From: Betaproteobacteria bacterium
GTDB taxonomy: Bacteria > Pseudomonadota > Gammaproteobacteria > Burkholderiales > Rhodocyclaceae
Direction of reading: 5' to 3'
NCBI GenBank assembly: GCA_016194935.1
Contig: JACQAO010000050.1
Location: 1 to 64,000, forward strand
Length of the DNA: 64,000 bases
Part shown: piece after piece, positions 1 through 9,697 of the stretch
Position numbering within the stretch: the first letter of the stretch is position 1
Layout: each line of letters starts with the position of its first letter
Notes under the pieces: model-generated
Seen by the model: only the letters and a program-made list of their open reading frames with translations
What the model was told of the DNA's origin: nothing
Database searches by the model: none
Made by a program: the position numbers and the translations under genes

Positions 1-51
1 GAACTCCACCATCGACAGACCTTCTTGAAACTGCACGTGATTGATCGACAT
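1..51 (-). CDS. IS1595-family transposase, N-terminal fragment (continues beyond window)
   Basis: Leftward from the ATG at 49-51 the sequence encodes MSINHVQFQEGLSMVEF, which resembles the opening of IS1595/ISXO2-type transposases (a short Met-Ser-Ile-Asn-x-Val-Gln-Phe lead before a zinc-ribbon and DDE domain). A good ribosome binding site (GCTGAGGAG) lies just upstream on the minus strand. Only 17 residues are in the window, so the catalytic domain cannot be checked. The family call rests on recognising this N-terminus and is moderately secure. The element appears to have landed at the start of the rightward antitoxin gene that follows. Confidence 0.55.
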   Translation of the reverse strand, partial: MSINHVQFQEGLSMVEF

Positions 52-130
52 TTCGCATCTCCTCAGCAAAGATGCTTCTATTATCAGTATCCTACTGGCT
101 CACTACGTGAGCCTGCTGAGGTAGGGGGCT
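1..130. mobile_element. Right-hand edge of an IS1595-like insertion sequence (partial)
   Basis: The first ~130 bases hold the 5' end of a leftward transposase gene and its upstream leader. The leader includes an inverted repeat with 7-bp arms (97-103 and 107-113, loop 104-106). The right boundary near 130 is inferred: at 131 the reading frame becomes that of the downstream XRE antitoxin but without a start codon. The rest of the element and its other terminal repeat lie outside the window, so neither the terminal inverted repeat nor the target duplication could be confirmed. Confidence 0.55.
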
Positions 131-154
131 AATCAAGAAACTAAAAAGCGCAAC

Positions 155-454
155 TTGTTTGCGGAGATTGCCGAAGGTTTCGACGCCCTGGCCGAGGTAC
201 GCGCCGGCAAGCGCACGCTGCGCACGCACGAGGTTGATATGAAACCAGCGCCGGATGTTACCGCAGATGAACTGCTGGCCCTGCGGGAACGCCTGAACCT
301 GTCACGACCGGTATTCGCGCGCTACCTGCGCACCAACCCGCGTACCCTGGAGAACTGGGAACAGGGCCGGGCCCGCCCGAATGCCCAGGCAGCCCTGTTG
401 ATTCGCCTGGTCGAGCGGTATCCGGATACTGTCGAACGGCTGGCGGCGGTCTGA
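155..454 (+). CDS. XRE/HigA-like (NadS-type) antitoxin, start region disrupted by IS
   Basis: A roughly 99-residue helix-turn-helix protein of the HigA/NadS type, normally the DNA-binding antitoxin and autoregulator of a HigB/RelE-like toxin. The HTH spans about residues 35-85 and includes the SRPVFARYLRTNPRTLENWE stretch. The frame stays open upstream to 131 and reads ETKKRNLFAEIAEGF, the usual N-terminus of the family, but it has no ATG before a stop at 122-124. The TTG at 155 is the only start offered here. The likely explanation is that the IS edge at about 130 replaced the native start and promoter. Its toxin partner would lie left of the IS, outside the window. It may be expressed poorly or not at all. 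Confidence 0.65.
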   Translation: MFAEIAEGFDALAEVRAGKRTLRTHEVDMKPAPDVTADELLALRERLNLSRPVFARYLRTNPRTLENWEQGRARPNAQAALLIRLVERYPDTVERLAAV

Positions 455-486
455 CTGTCATTAACGATTCGAAAAACCTGTTCGCT

Positions 487-786
487 TTACGACTCTTGTT
501 CAAACACGACTGGAATATCACGCGAACCGTGCAGCACCCGCTCGATACGCACCGCCTCGCCAAGCACCCGAAAGAAGATCACATAGCGTCCCATCGGCGC
601 CATACGCAGGCCGGGCGCCAGTTGCTCGCGGCCAGGATAGGCTAGCGGGGTATGGCCTATGCGTTGGCACTGCGCCATCAGCTTGCCTACAAATCGCCGG
701 GCGGCAGCCCGGCTGTCCCGGGCGATATAGTCGCCGATGTCGAGCAGGTCTTGCCGAGACTTCGGCGAGAAGGTGACTCCAGCCAT
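487..786 (-). CDS. ParE/RelE-family toxin of a type II toxin-antitoxin pair
   Basis: A 99-residue protein of the ParE/RelE fold: SPKSRQDLLDIGDYIARDS near the N-terminus, a Gly-Arg-Tyr-Val-Ile-Phe-Phe core strand and a C-terminal RIERVLHGSRDIP segment, all typical of ParE toxins. Its start codon overlaps the antitoxin stop by one base (TGATG), so the two are translationally coupled. RelE members cleave mRNA on the ribosome and ParE members poison gyrase. The HGSRD ending favours ParE, but activity cannot be read from sequence. It converges on the XRE gene, ending 33 bases away. Confidence 0.85.
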   Translation of the reverse strand: MAGVTFSPKSRQDLLDIGDYIARDSRAAARRFVGKLMAQCQRIGHTPLAYPGREQLAPGLRMAPMGRYVIFFRVLGEAVRIERVLHGSRDIPVVFEQES

Positions 787-1094
787 CAGGCTGAACGCTT
801 GCGGCCCGGTTTGGCGTGCGGTGCAGGTTCAGCGTAGCGGGTGTTGAGTTCGTCAAACATCTTAACGGTCGGAATCGCCGGGCCGCTGGCTATGCCTTCC
901 TGTATAGCCCGCCGCAGATCAGCGGACAGACGTGTCAGCATGGCCTCATAGACATGCGGCGGCAACAGGTATGCGGCGGGTCGGTTGTGATTGAGCACAG
1001 CCACAATTTCGGAACCAGCCTGAGCCAGGACGGCGCTGGGACTGCGTTTGAGTTCGGTGATGCTGACCGAGCGGGAAGCCAGTACCTGTTCCAT
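786..1094 (-). CDS. Phd/YefM-family antitoxin
   Basis: A 102-residue antitoxin with a Phd/YefM N-terminal DNA-binding part (SVSITELKRSPSAVLAQAG, then VAVLNHNRPAAYLLPP, a canonical Phd dimer motif). The basic C-terminal tail is probably disordered and should wrap the toxin. It is the first gene of the leftward pair and ends in a one-base overlap with the ParE gene. Such antitoxins usually repress their own promoter, which here must lie in the 190-bp gap before xseB. The family call is firm; pairing with the adjacent toxin is inferred from coupling. Confidence 0.85.
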   Translation of the reverse strand: MEQVLASRSVSITELKRSPSAVLAQAGSEIVAVLNHNRPAAYLLPPHVYEAMLTRLSADLRRAIQEGIASGPAIPTVKMFDELNTRYAEPAPHAKPGRKRSA

Positions 1095-1286
1095 GTAAAG
1101 CCTTATTTGGATGCCAAAATAGGTGCTTTATTGTGGTCTTTTTTTGGATACGGGTCAATGCGCGAAGGAATATCACGCCCATGCCGAGTTTGACCGGATG
1201 GCGCACAATGCGGACAATACGTTACTTACTAATCCTTGCGGCGTGGCGCTCGGCGCCGCCGAATACTCGCATACTCGCACACTCAT

Positions 1287-1550
1287 ATGGTCAAGACTCC
1301 CCGCCCCGCCCTGCCCCCCACATTCGAGGCCGCCTTGACGGAACTGGAGGCCATCGTCCGCGACATGGAGGCCGGCCAGTTGCCGCTGGAGGAATCCCTG
1401 GCGGCCTATGAGCGCGGTGCGGCGCTGCTCAAGCACTGCCAGGAGGCGCTAGCCGCCGCCGAAAAAAAATTGCAGATACTCGAAAACGGCAGCTTGCGCG
1501 ATTTCAATCCCGATCCCGGCAACTCGGCGCCAGACGCTGCGGACGCATAA
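1287..1550 (+). CDS. xseB: Exodeoxyribonuclease VII small subunit
   Basis: An 87-residue XseB: FEAALTELEAIVRDMEAGQLPLEESL is the family signature, followed by a helical YERGAALLKHCQEALAAAEKK segment. It partners XseA, encoded elsewhere, in the nuclease that degrades single-stranded DNA to acid-soluble oligonucleotides. The frame extends upstream to 1236, but the ATG at 1287 matches the family length and start, so I use it. It opens the conserved xseB-ispA-dxs operon, with ispA starting 8 bases after its stop. Confidence 0.93.
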   Translation: MVKTPRPALPPTFEAALTELEAIVRDMEAGQLPLEESLAAYERGAALLKHCQEALAAAEKKLQILENGSLRDFNPDPGNSAPDAADA

Positions 1551-1557
1551 ACTCACC

Positions 1558-2445
1558 ATGGATTTTCCCGCCTGGATGGGTGCCATGCAGCAACGCACCG
1601 AGCACAGCCTGGAACGGCTGCTGCCGCCCGCCGCCATCGCCCCGCAACGCCTGCATCAAGCCATGCGTTATGCCGTGCTCGGCGGCGGCAAACGGGTGCG
1701 GCCACTACTGTGCCATGCCGCGGGCGAATTGACCGGCGCCGATCCGGCCCGGCTCGACATCGCCGCCTGCGCCGTCGAGCTAATCCATGTTTATTCCCTG
1801 GTGCATGACGACCTGCCCTGCATGGATGACGATGTCCTGCGCCGGGGTAAGCCGACCTGTCATGTCGAATTCGACCAAGCCACCGCCATGCTGGCCGGCG
1901 ATGCCTTGCAGCCACTGGCTTTCCAACTGCTGGCCGAACATTCGCTCACCGATGAAGCGCAACAACAACTCGACATGCTGCGCCTGCTGGCGCAAGCCGC
2001 CGGATCGCGCGGCATGGCCGGCGGCCAGGCCATCGACCTGGCCGCCGTGGGCCAGCCCTTGTCGCTGGCTGAACTGGAGTACATGCACATTCGCAAAACC
2101 GGCGCGCTGATTCGCGCCGCCGTGCTGCTCGGCGCGCTTTGCGGCAAGCCGCTGGCGGAGGCGGAGTTGGCCCGGCTGGACCACTACGCCAAAATCGTCG
2201 GCCTGCTGTTCCAGGTGGTCGACGATATTCTCGACAGCGCAGCCGATACCGCGACGCTGGGCAAGACCGCCGGCAAGGATGCCGCGCGCAACAAGCCGAC
2301 CTACGTCAGCCTGCTCGGTCTCGCTGGCGCCAAAGAAAAAGCCGCCGAGCTGCGCACCGCCGCCCACGCGGCATTGGCACCCTTCGGCGATGCCGCCCGG
2401 CGCCTCGGCGAGCTGACCAATTTCATCGTCGACCGTAGCTTCTGA
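1558..2445 (+). CDS. ispA: Farnesyl diphosphate synthase (geranyltranstransferase)
   Basis: A 295-residue all-helical prenyltransferase that condenses IPP with DMAPP and then GPP to give farnesyl diphosphate, the precursor for quinone tails and undecaprenyl phosphate. Both Asp-rich motifs are present: the first around residues 80-95 ([17 protein letters not shown]) and the second as DDILD near residue 220. GGGKRVRP near the N-terminus binds diphosphate. It sits between xseB and dxs, 20 bases before dxs, which links it to the same isoprenoid supply. Length and start agree with the family. Confidence 0.96.
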   Translation: MDFPAWMGAMQQRTEHSLERLLPPAAIAPQRLHQAMRYAVLGGGKRVRPLLCHAAGELTGADPARLDIAACAVELIHVYSLVHDDLPCMDDDVLRRGKPTCHVEFDQATAMLAGDALQPLAFQLLAEHSLTDEAQQQLDMLRLLAQAAGSRGMAGGQAIDLAAVGQPLSLAELEYMHIRKTGALIRAAVLLGALCGKPLAEAELARLDHYAKIVGLLFQVVDDILDSAADTATLGKTAGKDAARNKPTYVSLLGLAGAKEKAAELRTAAHAALAPFGDAARRLGELTNFIVDRSF

Positions 2446-2465
2446 AGCGCACTCAAGCACACACC

Positions 2466-4343
2466 ATGACCGAATCATCGAAAAAATACGCCTTGCTCGA
2501 CACCATCACTCTCCCGGCTGAACTGCGCCAGCTTGAGCGCAAAGACCTGGCGCAACTGGCCGATGAACTGCGCGAGTTTTTAATCGAGTCGGTATCCAAG
2601 ACCGGCGGCCATCTTTCATCCAACCTCGGCACGGTCGAGCTGACCATCGCCCTGCACTACGTTTTCGACACGCCCGACGACCGCCTGGTATGGGATGTCG
2701 GCCACCAGACCTACGCCCACAAGATACTTACCGGACGCCGCGCCGGTATGGCGCGGCTGCGCATGCAGGACGGTGTTTCCGGATTTCCCCGGCGCAGCGA
2801 AAGCGAATACGACACTTTCGGCGTCGGTCATTCGTCGACCTCCATCTCTGCGGCGCTGGGCATGGCCGTCGCCGCCCGCAACAAAGGCGAGGGACGCCGT
2901 GTGGTGGCGGTCATCGGCGACGGCGCCATGTCCGCCGGACAGGCTTTCGAGGCGCTCAACAACGCCGGCGTGATCGACGCCAACCTGCTGGTGATCCTCA
3001 ACGACAACGACATGTCGATCTCGCCGCCGGTGGGCGCGCTCAACAAGTACCTGGCGCGGCTGTTTTCCGGGCGCACCTTCAATGCCGCGCGGCGTGCCGG
3101 CGAGAAAGTGCTGTCGGTGGTGCCGTCGATGCTGGAATTCGCCAAGCGCGCCGAGGAACATGTCAAAGGCATGATCGTGCCAGGTACCTTGTTCGAAGAA
3201 TTCGGCTTCAACTATATCGGCCCGATTGACGGTCACGACCTGGATTCGCTGATCCCGACGCTGGAAAACCTGAAGCAACTGGAAGGCCCCCAATTCCTCC
3301 ATGTCATCACCCGCAAAGGCCAGGGCTACAAGCTGGCCGAGACCGATCCGGTGCTGTATCACGGCGTGTCGAAATTCGACGCGGCCGGCGGCATCCAGGC
3401 CGGCAAGGCCGCCAAGCTCACCTACACCCAGGTGTTCGGCGACTGGCTGTGCGACATGGCGGCGCAGGATACACGCCTGATCGGCATCACCCCGGCCATG
3501 CGCGAAGGCTCGGGCCTGGTGCGTTTCGCCCAGGAATATCCGGATCGCTATTTTGATGTCGGGATCGCCGAGCAACATGCCATGACCTTTGCCGCCGGCC
3601 TCGCCTGCGAAGGCATGCGACCGGTGCTGGCGATCTACTCGACCTTTCTGCAACGCGCTTACGACCAGTTGATTCATGACGTAGCACTGCAAAATCTGCC
3701 GGTGATGCTGGCCATCGACCGGGGCGGTCTGGTGGGGGCCGACGGCGCCACCCATAATGGCGCGTTCGACTTGTCCTATTTGACCTGCCTGCCCAATATG
3801 CTGGTGATGACGCCCAGCGACGAGAACGAATGCCGCAAGATGCTCACCACCGCCTACCGCCACGACGGCCCCAGCGCCGTGCGCTACCCGCGCGGCAGCG
3901 GCCCTGGCGCGATGCTGGACACGACACTCGACAGTTTGATGATCGGCAAAGGCGAGATCCGCCGCAGCACCGGCAGCCCACGCGTCGCCCTGCTGGCCTT
4001 CGGCAGCATGTTGACCCCGGCCCTCGCCGCTGCGGAAACACTGGATGCGACGGTCGCCAACATGCGTTTCGTCAAACCGCTCGACCGCGATCTGGTCGCG
4101 GAACTGGCAAAAAATCATGGACTGCTGGTGAGCATCGAGGAAAATGCCCTGATCGGCGGCGCGGGCGCCGAAATCGCCCGTTGCCTAGCAGAACTGGGCC
4201 TGAAAACACCGCTGCTGCGGCTCGGCCTGCCGGATCATTTCGTCGATCATGGTGATTCGGCAGCCCTGCTGGCGCAGCTTGGGCTGGATAGCGCAGGCAT
4301 CGTGACCAGCGTGAACAAGGCGCTAAACGGAATAGTTGATTGA
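2466..4343 (+). CDS. dxs: 1-deoxy-D-xylulose-5-phosphate synthase
   Basis: A 625-residue thiamine-diphosphate enzyme that joins pyruvate and glyceraldehyde-3-phosphate, the first step of the MEP isoprenoid pathway. [13 protein letters not shown] and the ThDP/Mg motif [18 protein letters not shown] are near residues 80 and 155. The C-terminal half has the transketolase-like pyrimidine domain ([17 protein letters not shown]) and a transketolase C domain. It follows ispA in the same operon. The cytosolic location, full length and intact motifs leave little doubt. Confidence 0.97.
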   Translation: MTESSKKYALLDTITLPAELRQLERKDLAQLADELREFLIESVSKTGGHLSSNLGTVELTIALHYVFDTPDDRLVWDVGHQTYAHKILTGRRAGMARLRMQDGVSGFPRRSESEYDTFGVGHSSTSISAALGMAVAARNKGEGRRVVAVIGDGAMSAGQAFEALNNAGVIDANLLVILNDNDMSISPPVGALNKYLARLFSGRTFNAARRAGEKVLSVVPSMLEFAKRAEEHVKGMIVPGTLFEEFGFNYIGPIDGHDLDSLIPTLENLKQLEGPQFLHVITRKGQGYKLAETDPVLYHGVSKFDAAGGIQAGKAAKLTYTQVFGDWLCDMAAQDTRLIGITPAMREGSGLVRFAQEYPDRYFDVGIAEQHAMTFAAGLACEGMRPVLAIYSTFLQRAYDQLIHDVALQNLPVMLAIDRGGLVGADGATHNGAFDLSYLTCLPNMLVMTPSDENECRKMLTTAYRHDGPSAVRYPRGSGPGAMLDTTLDSLMIGKGEIRRSTGSPRVALLAFGSMLTPALAAAETLDATVANMRFVKPLDRDLVAELAKNHGLLVSIEENALIGGAGAEIARCLAELGLKTPLLRLGLPDHFVDHGDSAALLAQLGLDSAGIVTSVNKALNGIVD

Positions 4344-4433
4344 TTTAGTCGGGTTAGCTAGAATGAGCAATGCAATGTTTAGGCGCACTCTTTTCAACGC
4401 GGCGCGCTTTCACCAACCCCAGGAGAGCTTCCC

Positions 4434-5252
4434 ATGAACAGCAGGGACATTATGGCCATACCGGACGTACAGGGCAGCGCCGATTCGCGGCAGTTGCCGA
4501 TCAACAAGGTCGGCATCAAGAGCATCCGCCACCCGGTCAAGGTGCTCGACAAGGGTCGCGGCGTACAGCACACCATCGCGGTATTCAACATGTACGTCGG
4601 CCTGCCGCACAACTTCAAAGGCACCCACATGTCGCGCTTCGTGGAGATTCTCAACACCAACGAGCGCGAGGTGTCGGTGGAGAATTTCGAGTCGATGCTG
4701 CGCAACATGGTGGTGCGGCTGGAGGCCGAGACCGGCCATGTGGAAATGAATTTCCCCTACTTCATCAACAAGCAGGCGCCGATCTCCAAGGTAAGCAGCC
4801 TGATGGATTACGATGTGACCTTCTTTGGCGAGATTCTGGCCGGCGGCGAATACCGCCAGACCACCAAAGTGGTGGTGCCGGTCACCAGCCTCTGCCCCTG
4901 CTCCAAGAAAATCTCCGAGCGCGGCGCCCACAACCAGCGCTCACACGTCACCATCAGCGCCACCACCAACGACTTCGTCTGGATCGAAGAGCTGGTGGAG
5001 ATGGCCGAAAGCCAGGCTTCCTGCGAGTTGTACGGCCTGTTGAAGCGCCCCGACGAGAAGTACGTGACCGAACGCGCCTACGACAATCCCAAGTTCGTCG
5101 AGGACCTCGTGCGCGACGTTGCCGGCGTGCTCAACGCCGATCAGCGCATCGACGCCTATGTGGTGGAATCGGAAAACTTCGAGTCCATCCACAACCACTC
5201 AGCTTACGCCCTGATCGAGCGGGACAAGCGGAAACTTACCCCGGCAACTTGA
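4434..5252 (+). CDS. folE2: GTP cyclohydrolase FolE2 (type IB)
   Basis: A 272-residue FolE2, a metal-dependent enzyme that makes 7,8-dihydroneopterin triphosphate from GTP for folate synthesis. The [22 protein letters not shown] stretch carries the metal-binding Cys, and [29 protein letters not shown] is the other family hallmark. The start is supported by a strong AGGAGAG box 9 bases before the ATG at 4434. It is separated from dxs by ~90 bases, which may hold its own promoter. Its 3' end overlaps the oppositely oriented sauT by 17 bp. FolE2 is commonly the zinc-independent alternative to FolE; no Zur site was recognised here. Confidence 0.95.
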   Translation: MNSRDIMAIPDVQGSADSRQLPINKVGIKSIRHPVKVLDKGRGVQHTIAVFNMYVGLPHNFKGTHMSRFVEILNTNEREVSVENFESMLRNMVVRLEAETGHVEMNFPYFINKQAPISKVSSLMDYDVTFFGEILAGGEYRQTTKVVVPVTSLCPCSKKISERGAHNQRSHVTISATTNDFVWIEELVEMAESQASCELYGLLKRPDEKYVTERAYDNPKFVEDLVRDVAGVLNADQRIDAYVVESENFESIHNHSAYALIERDKRKLTPAT

Positions 5253-6753
5253 GCCGCTGAACCTTGCCGGATGGACCCTTGGGCAGTTCGCCCAGAAAGC
5301 GAATGATTTTCGGCGTCTTGTATTTGCCGAGGGCGGGCAGGCAGAATTCCTGCAACTCCGCCTCGCTGCATAGATGCCCCGGTTTCAACACCACGCAGGC
5401 CATGATTTCCTGACCGTAATGCTGGTCGGGCATGCCCGCCGCCGCCGCCTCCAGCACCGCCGGGTGTTTCAGCAAGGCTTCGTCGATCTCGCGCGGTGCG
5501 ATGTTTTCTCCGCCTTTGATGATCAATTCCTTGATCCTGCCAGTGACGAAAACGAAACCGTCCTCATCCAGGTGGCCCAGGTCGCCGGTATGCAGCCAGC
5601 CGTCGGCGGTGCAGGCGCGGGCTGTTTCTTCCGCATCCTTGTAGTAGCCTTTCATCACATTCAGACCGCGCACCATGATCTCGCCGGTTGCGTGCGGCGG
5701 CAGCGTGTTGCCGAGCGGGTCAACGATCCTGGCTTGATTGCCGAAAGCCTGCCCAGGACTGCCGATCTTGCGCCTGGCAGGATCCAGGGGGTTGGTGAAG
5801 CATGGCGCCGCCGTCTCCGTCAGGCCCATGGTTTCGATCACGCCGATCTTGAACTTCTCTTCGAAAGCGCGCAACTGGCTGGGCGCCAGCGGTGCGGAGG
5901 CGGAGCGGCAGAAACGCACACCGCCGATGTCCAAGCCGCTTTCGAGCGGATCGGTTCCGTTCAGCAGGTAAGAGATAATGGTCGGCACCACATTGATCCA
6001 GGTGCAACGATACTGCGCCACCAGTTCCCAGAAGTGGGAGGCGCTGAAACGATGCGGAATCACCAGACTGCCGCCATGCACCAGTGGTGCGGTGGCGGTG
6101 ACGATCTGGGCGTTGATGTGGTAAAGCGGCAGCGACGCCATGACCCGGTCGCCCGGCCCCAACTGGTGCGCCGCCGACACGAACTGTCCGCCCGAGATCA
6201 CCGCCCGATGGGTCAACACCACGCCCTTCGGCTTGCCGGTGGTGCCGGAGGTGTACATCATCAGTGCGTCGTCTTCCTCGCCAACTGCGGGCAGATTCTC
6301 CGCTGTTTCCGGCCCGGCAATGAACTCCTGGCTGTCAACATTGCATTCGACCACCAGTATCTGCCGCGCCACATTCGCCAGGGCTGCCTTGAGCCGCTCC
6401 AGTTGGTCGGGAGCGGCAAACACGATGCGTGCGTCGCAATGCTCCAGCACATATTCGAGCTGCGCGGATTGGGCCAGCAGGTTGATCGGGGTAACGCAGT
6501 AGCCGCCGTACATGGCGCCGATGAACAGCCGGCAGGCCTGGTAGCCGTTGTGCATCAGCAGGGCCACTTTCTCGCCGGGCCGGATGCCCATGCCCGACAG
6601 GTAATGGGCGAGCCGCCGCGACGCCCGTTGCAGTTCCGCAAACGTCATGCGCATGCCTGACTCGGCGGCGATTAGATAGACGGCATCAGGCCGTTGCGCC
6701 GCCTGCAAGTCCACATACGCGCGGACGGTCTTCGGCTCAGCCGTAACGCTCAT
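5236..6753 (-). CDS. sauT: Sulfoacetate-CoA ligase candidate (AMP-forming acyl-CoA synthetase, SauT-like)
   Basis: A 505-residue ANL-superfamily ligase. The P-loop [11 protein letters not shown] lies at about residues 167-177, [11 protein letters not shown] is the adenine motif, [22 protein letters not shown] the hinge, and a C-terminal PSGKVQR lysine motif is present. The general family is certain. The substrate is inferred from position: it is the last gene of an operon with an acylating aldehyde dehydrogenase and xsc, as SauT is paired with SauS in Cupriavidus necator. It would form sulfoacetyl-CoA from sulfoacetate, ATP and CoA. A GTG start at 6765 is also possible; I chose ATG at 6753. 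It lies 14 bases after sauS. Confidence 0.75.
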   Translation of the reverse strand: MSVTAEPKTVRAYVDLQAAQRPDAVYLIAAESGMRMTFAELQRASRRLAHYLSGMGIRPGEKVALLMHNGYQACRLFIGAMYGGYCVTPINLLAQSAQLEYVLEHCDARIVFAAPDQLERLKAALANVARQILVVECNVDSQEFIAGPETAENLPAVGEEDDALMMYTSGTTGKPKGVVLTHRAVISGGQFVSAAHQLGPGDRVMASLPLYHINAQIVTATAPLVHGGSLVIPHRFSASHFWELVAQYRCTWINVVPTIISYLLNGTDPLESGLDIGGVRFCRSASAPLAPSQLRAFEEKFKIGVIETMGLTETAAPCFTNPLDPARRKIGSPGQAFGNQARIVDPLGNTLPPHATGEIMVRGLNVMKGYYKDAEETARACTADGWLHTGDLGHLDEDGFVFVTGRIKELIIKGGENIAPREIDEALLKHPAVLEAAAAGMPDQHYGQEIMACVVLKPGHLCSEAELQEFCLPALGKYKTPKIIRFLGELPKGPSGKVQRLKLPG

Positions 6754-6767
6754 ACCCTGTTCCACGG

Positions 6768-8168
6768 TCAGCTAAACTTGCGTAGATAGTCGCCGAAGAT
6801 TTCCTGCTCGGACGGAATGCGCTCGGGAATCTTGCGCACGATGCGCGTGATGTTGAGATAGTGCCGGTAGTTCATGTTGTCGGAGAAATTGTTGCGTCCC
6901 CAGGTGCCGCAACCCATGGACAACGAGAACGGCAGGCCGTTGTCGAAGTTGCCGCCGGTGGCGAAACAATGCGCCTGGTTGACGATGACCCGGCATACCG
7001 GCAATTCCAGTCCCAGGCGCGCGATATGTGCATCGTTGTGACTGTGGATGCCGACCGAATGGCCGGCGCCCTGATACGCATAAATCTCCGCAACCATCTT
7101 GCAGGCATGATCGAAATCGCGGGCGCGATAGACAGCCAGTACCGGCGCGAGTTTTTCGCCGGAGTAAGGATGCTCCGGGCCGCAGCCGGTTTCCTCAACC
7201 ATCAGGAATTTCGCCGCCGCGAACCCTGCCCGCTCCAGCCCGGCCAGCGCGGCGATGCGCGGCGCGGACTGGGCCGTCACTGCCGGATTGAGCTTGCCGC
7301 CCGTCCACATCAGCGCCTGTAAGCGGAGCTTCTCTTCGCCATTCAGCAACACCCCGCCAGCTTCATTCAGCGCCAGCATTGTCCGGTCATACACGGCATC
7401 GAGTATCACCACGCTGTTCTCCGAAGAGCAACTGGTGGCATTGTCAAAGGTCTTGGAGCGGGCGATGTTTTGCGCTGCTTCCCGCACATCCGCCGAGTCG
7501 TCCACGATGGCGCAAACATTGCCCGCACCCACGCCGAACGCAGGCGTGCCGCTGGCGTAAGCCGCACGCACGTTGTTCTGCGAGCCGGTCGCCACCACCA
7601 GATCGGCCTGGCGCATCAGCTCCTGCGTCGCCTCCTTGCTGATCGGGCCAGGCAGACATTGCACCAGCCCCTGCGGCGCGCCGGTTTTTTTTAATTCCGC
7701 GTCAATATAGCCGAGCAGCGCCTCGCATATGGTCAAGCCTTTGGGCGACGGCGCAATGATGATCGCGTTGCGCCCCTTGAGGGCGTTGATAATCTTGTTG
7801 GCAGGCGTGGCCGCAGGATTGGTGGAAGGCGTAATCGCCGCGACCACGCCAACCGGGCGCGCGATCTCGACGATGCCGCGTTCCGGATACTCGGCGATGA
7901 CACCCACGCTCCTGGCGTTTTTCAAATCGCGCAGCAAACCCAGCGTCTTGCGGTAGTTTTTCAGTACCTTGTCGTCCACATTGCCGAGGCCGGTGTCACG
8001 CACCGCCATCTCCGCCAGCGCACGATTGTGCTCAGGCTGCATGATGGCCCAGCCCGCAGCGGTGACGACCTCGTCAACCTGCTGCTGCGAGTAATTTGCG
8101 TAGATCGCCTGGGCGACATGCGCCCGATCAACGAGTGCGGCAACGGCGACGCGCGCAGAACTATTCAT
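6768..8168 (-). CDS. sauS: Acylating sulfoacetaldehyde dehydrogenase candidate (SauS-like)
   Basis: A 466-residue CoA-acylating aldehyde dehydrogenase related to EutE/AdhE-type enzymes. The catalytic Cys is residue 247 in NATSCSSEN, and GVVAAITPSTNPAATP and the nucleotide-binding region are intact. In SauS this enzyme interconverts sulfoacetyl-CoA and sulfoacetaldehyde with NAD(P)H. The role is assigned from context: sauT follows 14 bases after its stop, and xsc, whose substrate is sulfoacetaldehyde, is in the same operon. Ethanolamine or propanediol use is less likely because no microcompartment genes are nearby. Confidence 0.78.
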   Translation of the reverse strand: MNSSARVAVAALVDRAHVAQAIYANYSQQQVDEVVTAAGWAIMQPEHNRALAEMAVRDTGLGNVDDKVLKNYRKTLGLLRDLKNARSVGVIAEYPERGIVEIARPVGVVAAITPSTNPAATPANKIINALKGRNAIIIAPSPKGLTICEALLGYIDAELKKTGAPQGLVQCLPGPISKEATQELMRQADLVVATGSQNNVRAAYASGTPAFGVGAGNVCAIVDDSADVREAAQNIARSKTFDNATSCSSENSVVILDAVYDRTMLALNEAGGVLLNGEEKLRLQALMWTGGKLNPAVTAQSAPRIAALAGLERAGFAAAKFLMVEETGCGPEHPYSGEKLAPVLAVYRARDFDHACKMVAEIYAYQGAGHSVGIHSHNDAHIARLGLELPVCRVIVNQAHCFATGGNFDNGLPFSLSMGCGTWGRNNFSDNMNYRHYLNITRIVRKIPERIPSEQEIFGDYLRKFS

Positions 8169-8181
8169 CTTCCATAACCTC

Positions 8182-9696
8182 TCACGGCTTATTCGCGCGC
8201 GTCGCCCGCCGTTCGCGCAACTGGCGGTGGATCGGGTAGACCAGGGCGATCACCGCCAGCACCATCACCGTGGCGCTCACCGGGCGCGCGATCAGCACGG
8301 TCCAGTCGTTGTTCTCGCTCACCATCATGGTCATGAAGGAGCTTTCCGCCAGCGGCCCGAGGATCGAGCCCAGCACCAGCGGAGCTATAGGAAATTTGAA
8401 CTTGTCGAAAAGATAACCAAGGATGCCAAAAGCGGTAATGACATAAAGATCGGATAAATTGTTGCGTGCAGCGAAGGCTCCGATAAAACAGAACATCACC
8501 ACAAAAGCGGAAACTACCGGCTCGGGCATATCCAGCACTTTGACCAACGGCTTGATGGCAAAATAGCCCAGAATGCACATGCCGATAATGCTGACGAACA
8601 GTGAAGCGAATATTGCATAGACCATCGGACCCGAGCTGACAAAAATCTGCGGACCCGGCTGGACGCCATGCAGCAAAAACGCCCCCAGAATGATCGCGGT
8701 GGCGCCGCTGCCGGGAATGCCCATAGTCAGCAACGGAATCAACGCGCCGCCGACCGAAGAAGTGGCGGCGGTCTGCGGCGCGACGATTCCTTCGGCGATG
8801 CCGCTACCCATCTCCTTGCGCCGCTTGCCGTACTGGGATTCGGCGCCATAGGCAACGAAGGAAGCGATGGTGGCGCCGGCGCCGGGAATGATGCCGACAA
8901 TAATGCCCAGGATCGAGCTGCGAAAAAATGTCCCCTTGAGTTGCCCGATTTCCGACGCCGTCGGGAATTCCGTCACTATCTCCTGATCGGCGCCCATCAG
9001 CTTTTCTTCACCCCGGAAACCTTTCTCCAGGCGCTGAAAAACTTCTCCCAGGCCGTAAGCGCCGACCATCACCAGCAGATATTCGATCCCATCCTGAAGA
9101 AAAGGCACGCCAAAAGCGAAGCGTTCAGTACCGTAAATCGAGTCGACGCCAACGGTGGCAATCAGCAAACCCAGGAACAGGCTGATAAAAGCATTGGAGA
9201 TAGAGCCGCCACCCAGCGATACAACGCTCGCCATGCCGAAAATCAGGATGGCGAAATACTCGGGTGAAGAAAGCGTGAGTGCAAATTTAGCCACGGGATG
9301 GGACAGAAACACCATCACAGTGGCTGAAATCAAGCCGCCCCCCAGGGCCGCGCATAGGGTCCAGCCCAGCGCCTTGGCCGGCCGGCCTTTGCGCGCCATT
9401 GCATAACCATCCCACAACAACGGCACATCGATAGGCTCGCCGGGAATGCGGAAAAGTATCGAGGTGAAAGCCCCGCCATAGGTGCCGGAAACATACATCG
9501 CAGTCAACAGAATGATGGACGGCAACAAGCCCATGCTATACGTGAAGGGCAGGGCCAGCACTACACCCATCACCAGTGTCAGTCCGGGCAGCACCGCCAC
9601 CAGCATGCCCAGCACCAGGCCGATAACCATGACAAACATATTCATCGGCTGGAAAACTTCCAGAAACCCCGCGCCAAGGCCGGCAATAATTTCCAT
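8182..9696 (-). CDS. Tripartite tricarboxylate transporter large membrane subunit (TctA family)
   Basis: A 504-residue protein with about 11-12 hydrophobic segments and the TctA signatures GLVLGMLVAVLPGLTLVMG near the N-terminus and GIIPGAGATIASFVAYGAE mid-protein. It is the main permease subunit of a secondary, proton- or sodium-driven uptake system that takes substrate from a periplasmic binding protein. The tctB stop and tctA start are one base apart, and sauS follows after 13 bases. Family members carry citrate, tartrate and similar organic acids. Sulfoacetate is the inferred substrate from the operon. Confidence 0.9.
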   Translation of the reverse strand: MEIIAGLGAGFLEVFQPMNMFVMVIGLVLGMLVAVLPGLTLVMGVVLALPFTYSMGLLPSIILLTAMYVSGTYGGAFTSILFRIPGEPIDVPLLWDGYAMARKGRPAKALGWTLCAALGGGLISATVMVFLSHPVAKFALTLSSPEYFAILIFGMASVVSLGGGSISNAFISLFLGLLIATVGVDSIYGTERFAFGVPFLQDGIEYLLVMVGAYGLGEVFQRLEKGFRGEEKLMGADQEIVTEFPTASEIGQLKGTFFRSSILGIIVGIIPGAGATIASFVAYGAESQYGKRRKEMGSGIAEGIVAPQTAATSSVGGALIPLLTMGIPGSGATAIILGAFLLHGVQPGPQIFVSSGPMVYAIFASLFVSIIGMCILGYFAIKPLVKVLDMPEPVVSAFVVMFCFIGAFAARNNLSDLYVITAFGILGYLFDKFKFPIAPLVLGSILGPLAESSFMTMMVSENNDWTVLIARPVSATVMVLAVIALVYPIHRQLRERRATRANKP

Positions 9697-9697
9697 G

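Noticed and set aside
2616-4118. 500-codon open frame on the minus strand across dxs
   Set aside because: It mirrors the dxs codons in a high-GC gene and has no family features; dxs is complete on the other strand.
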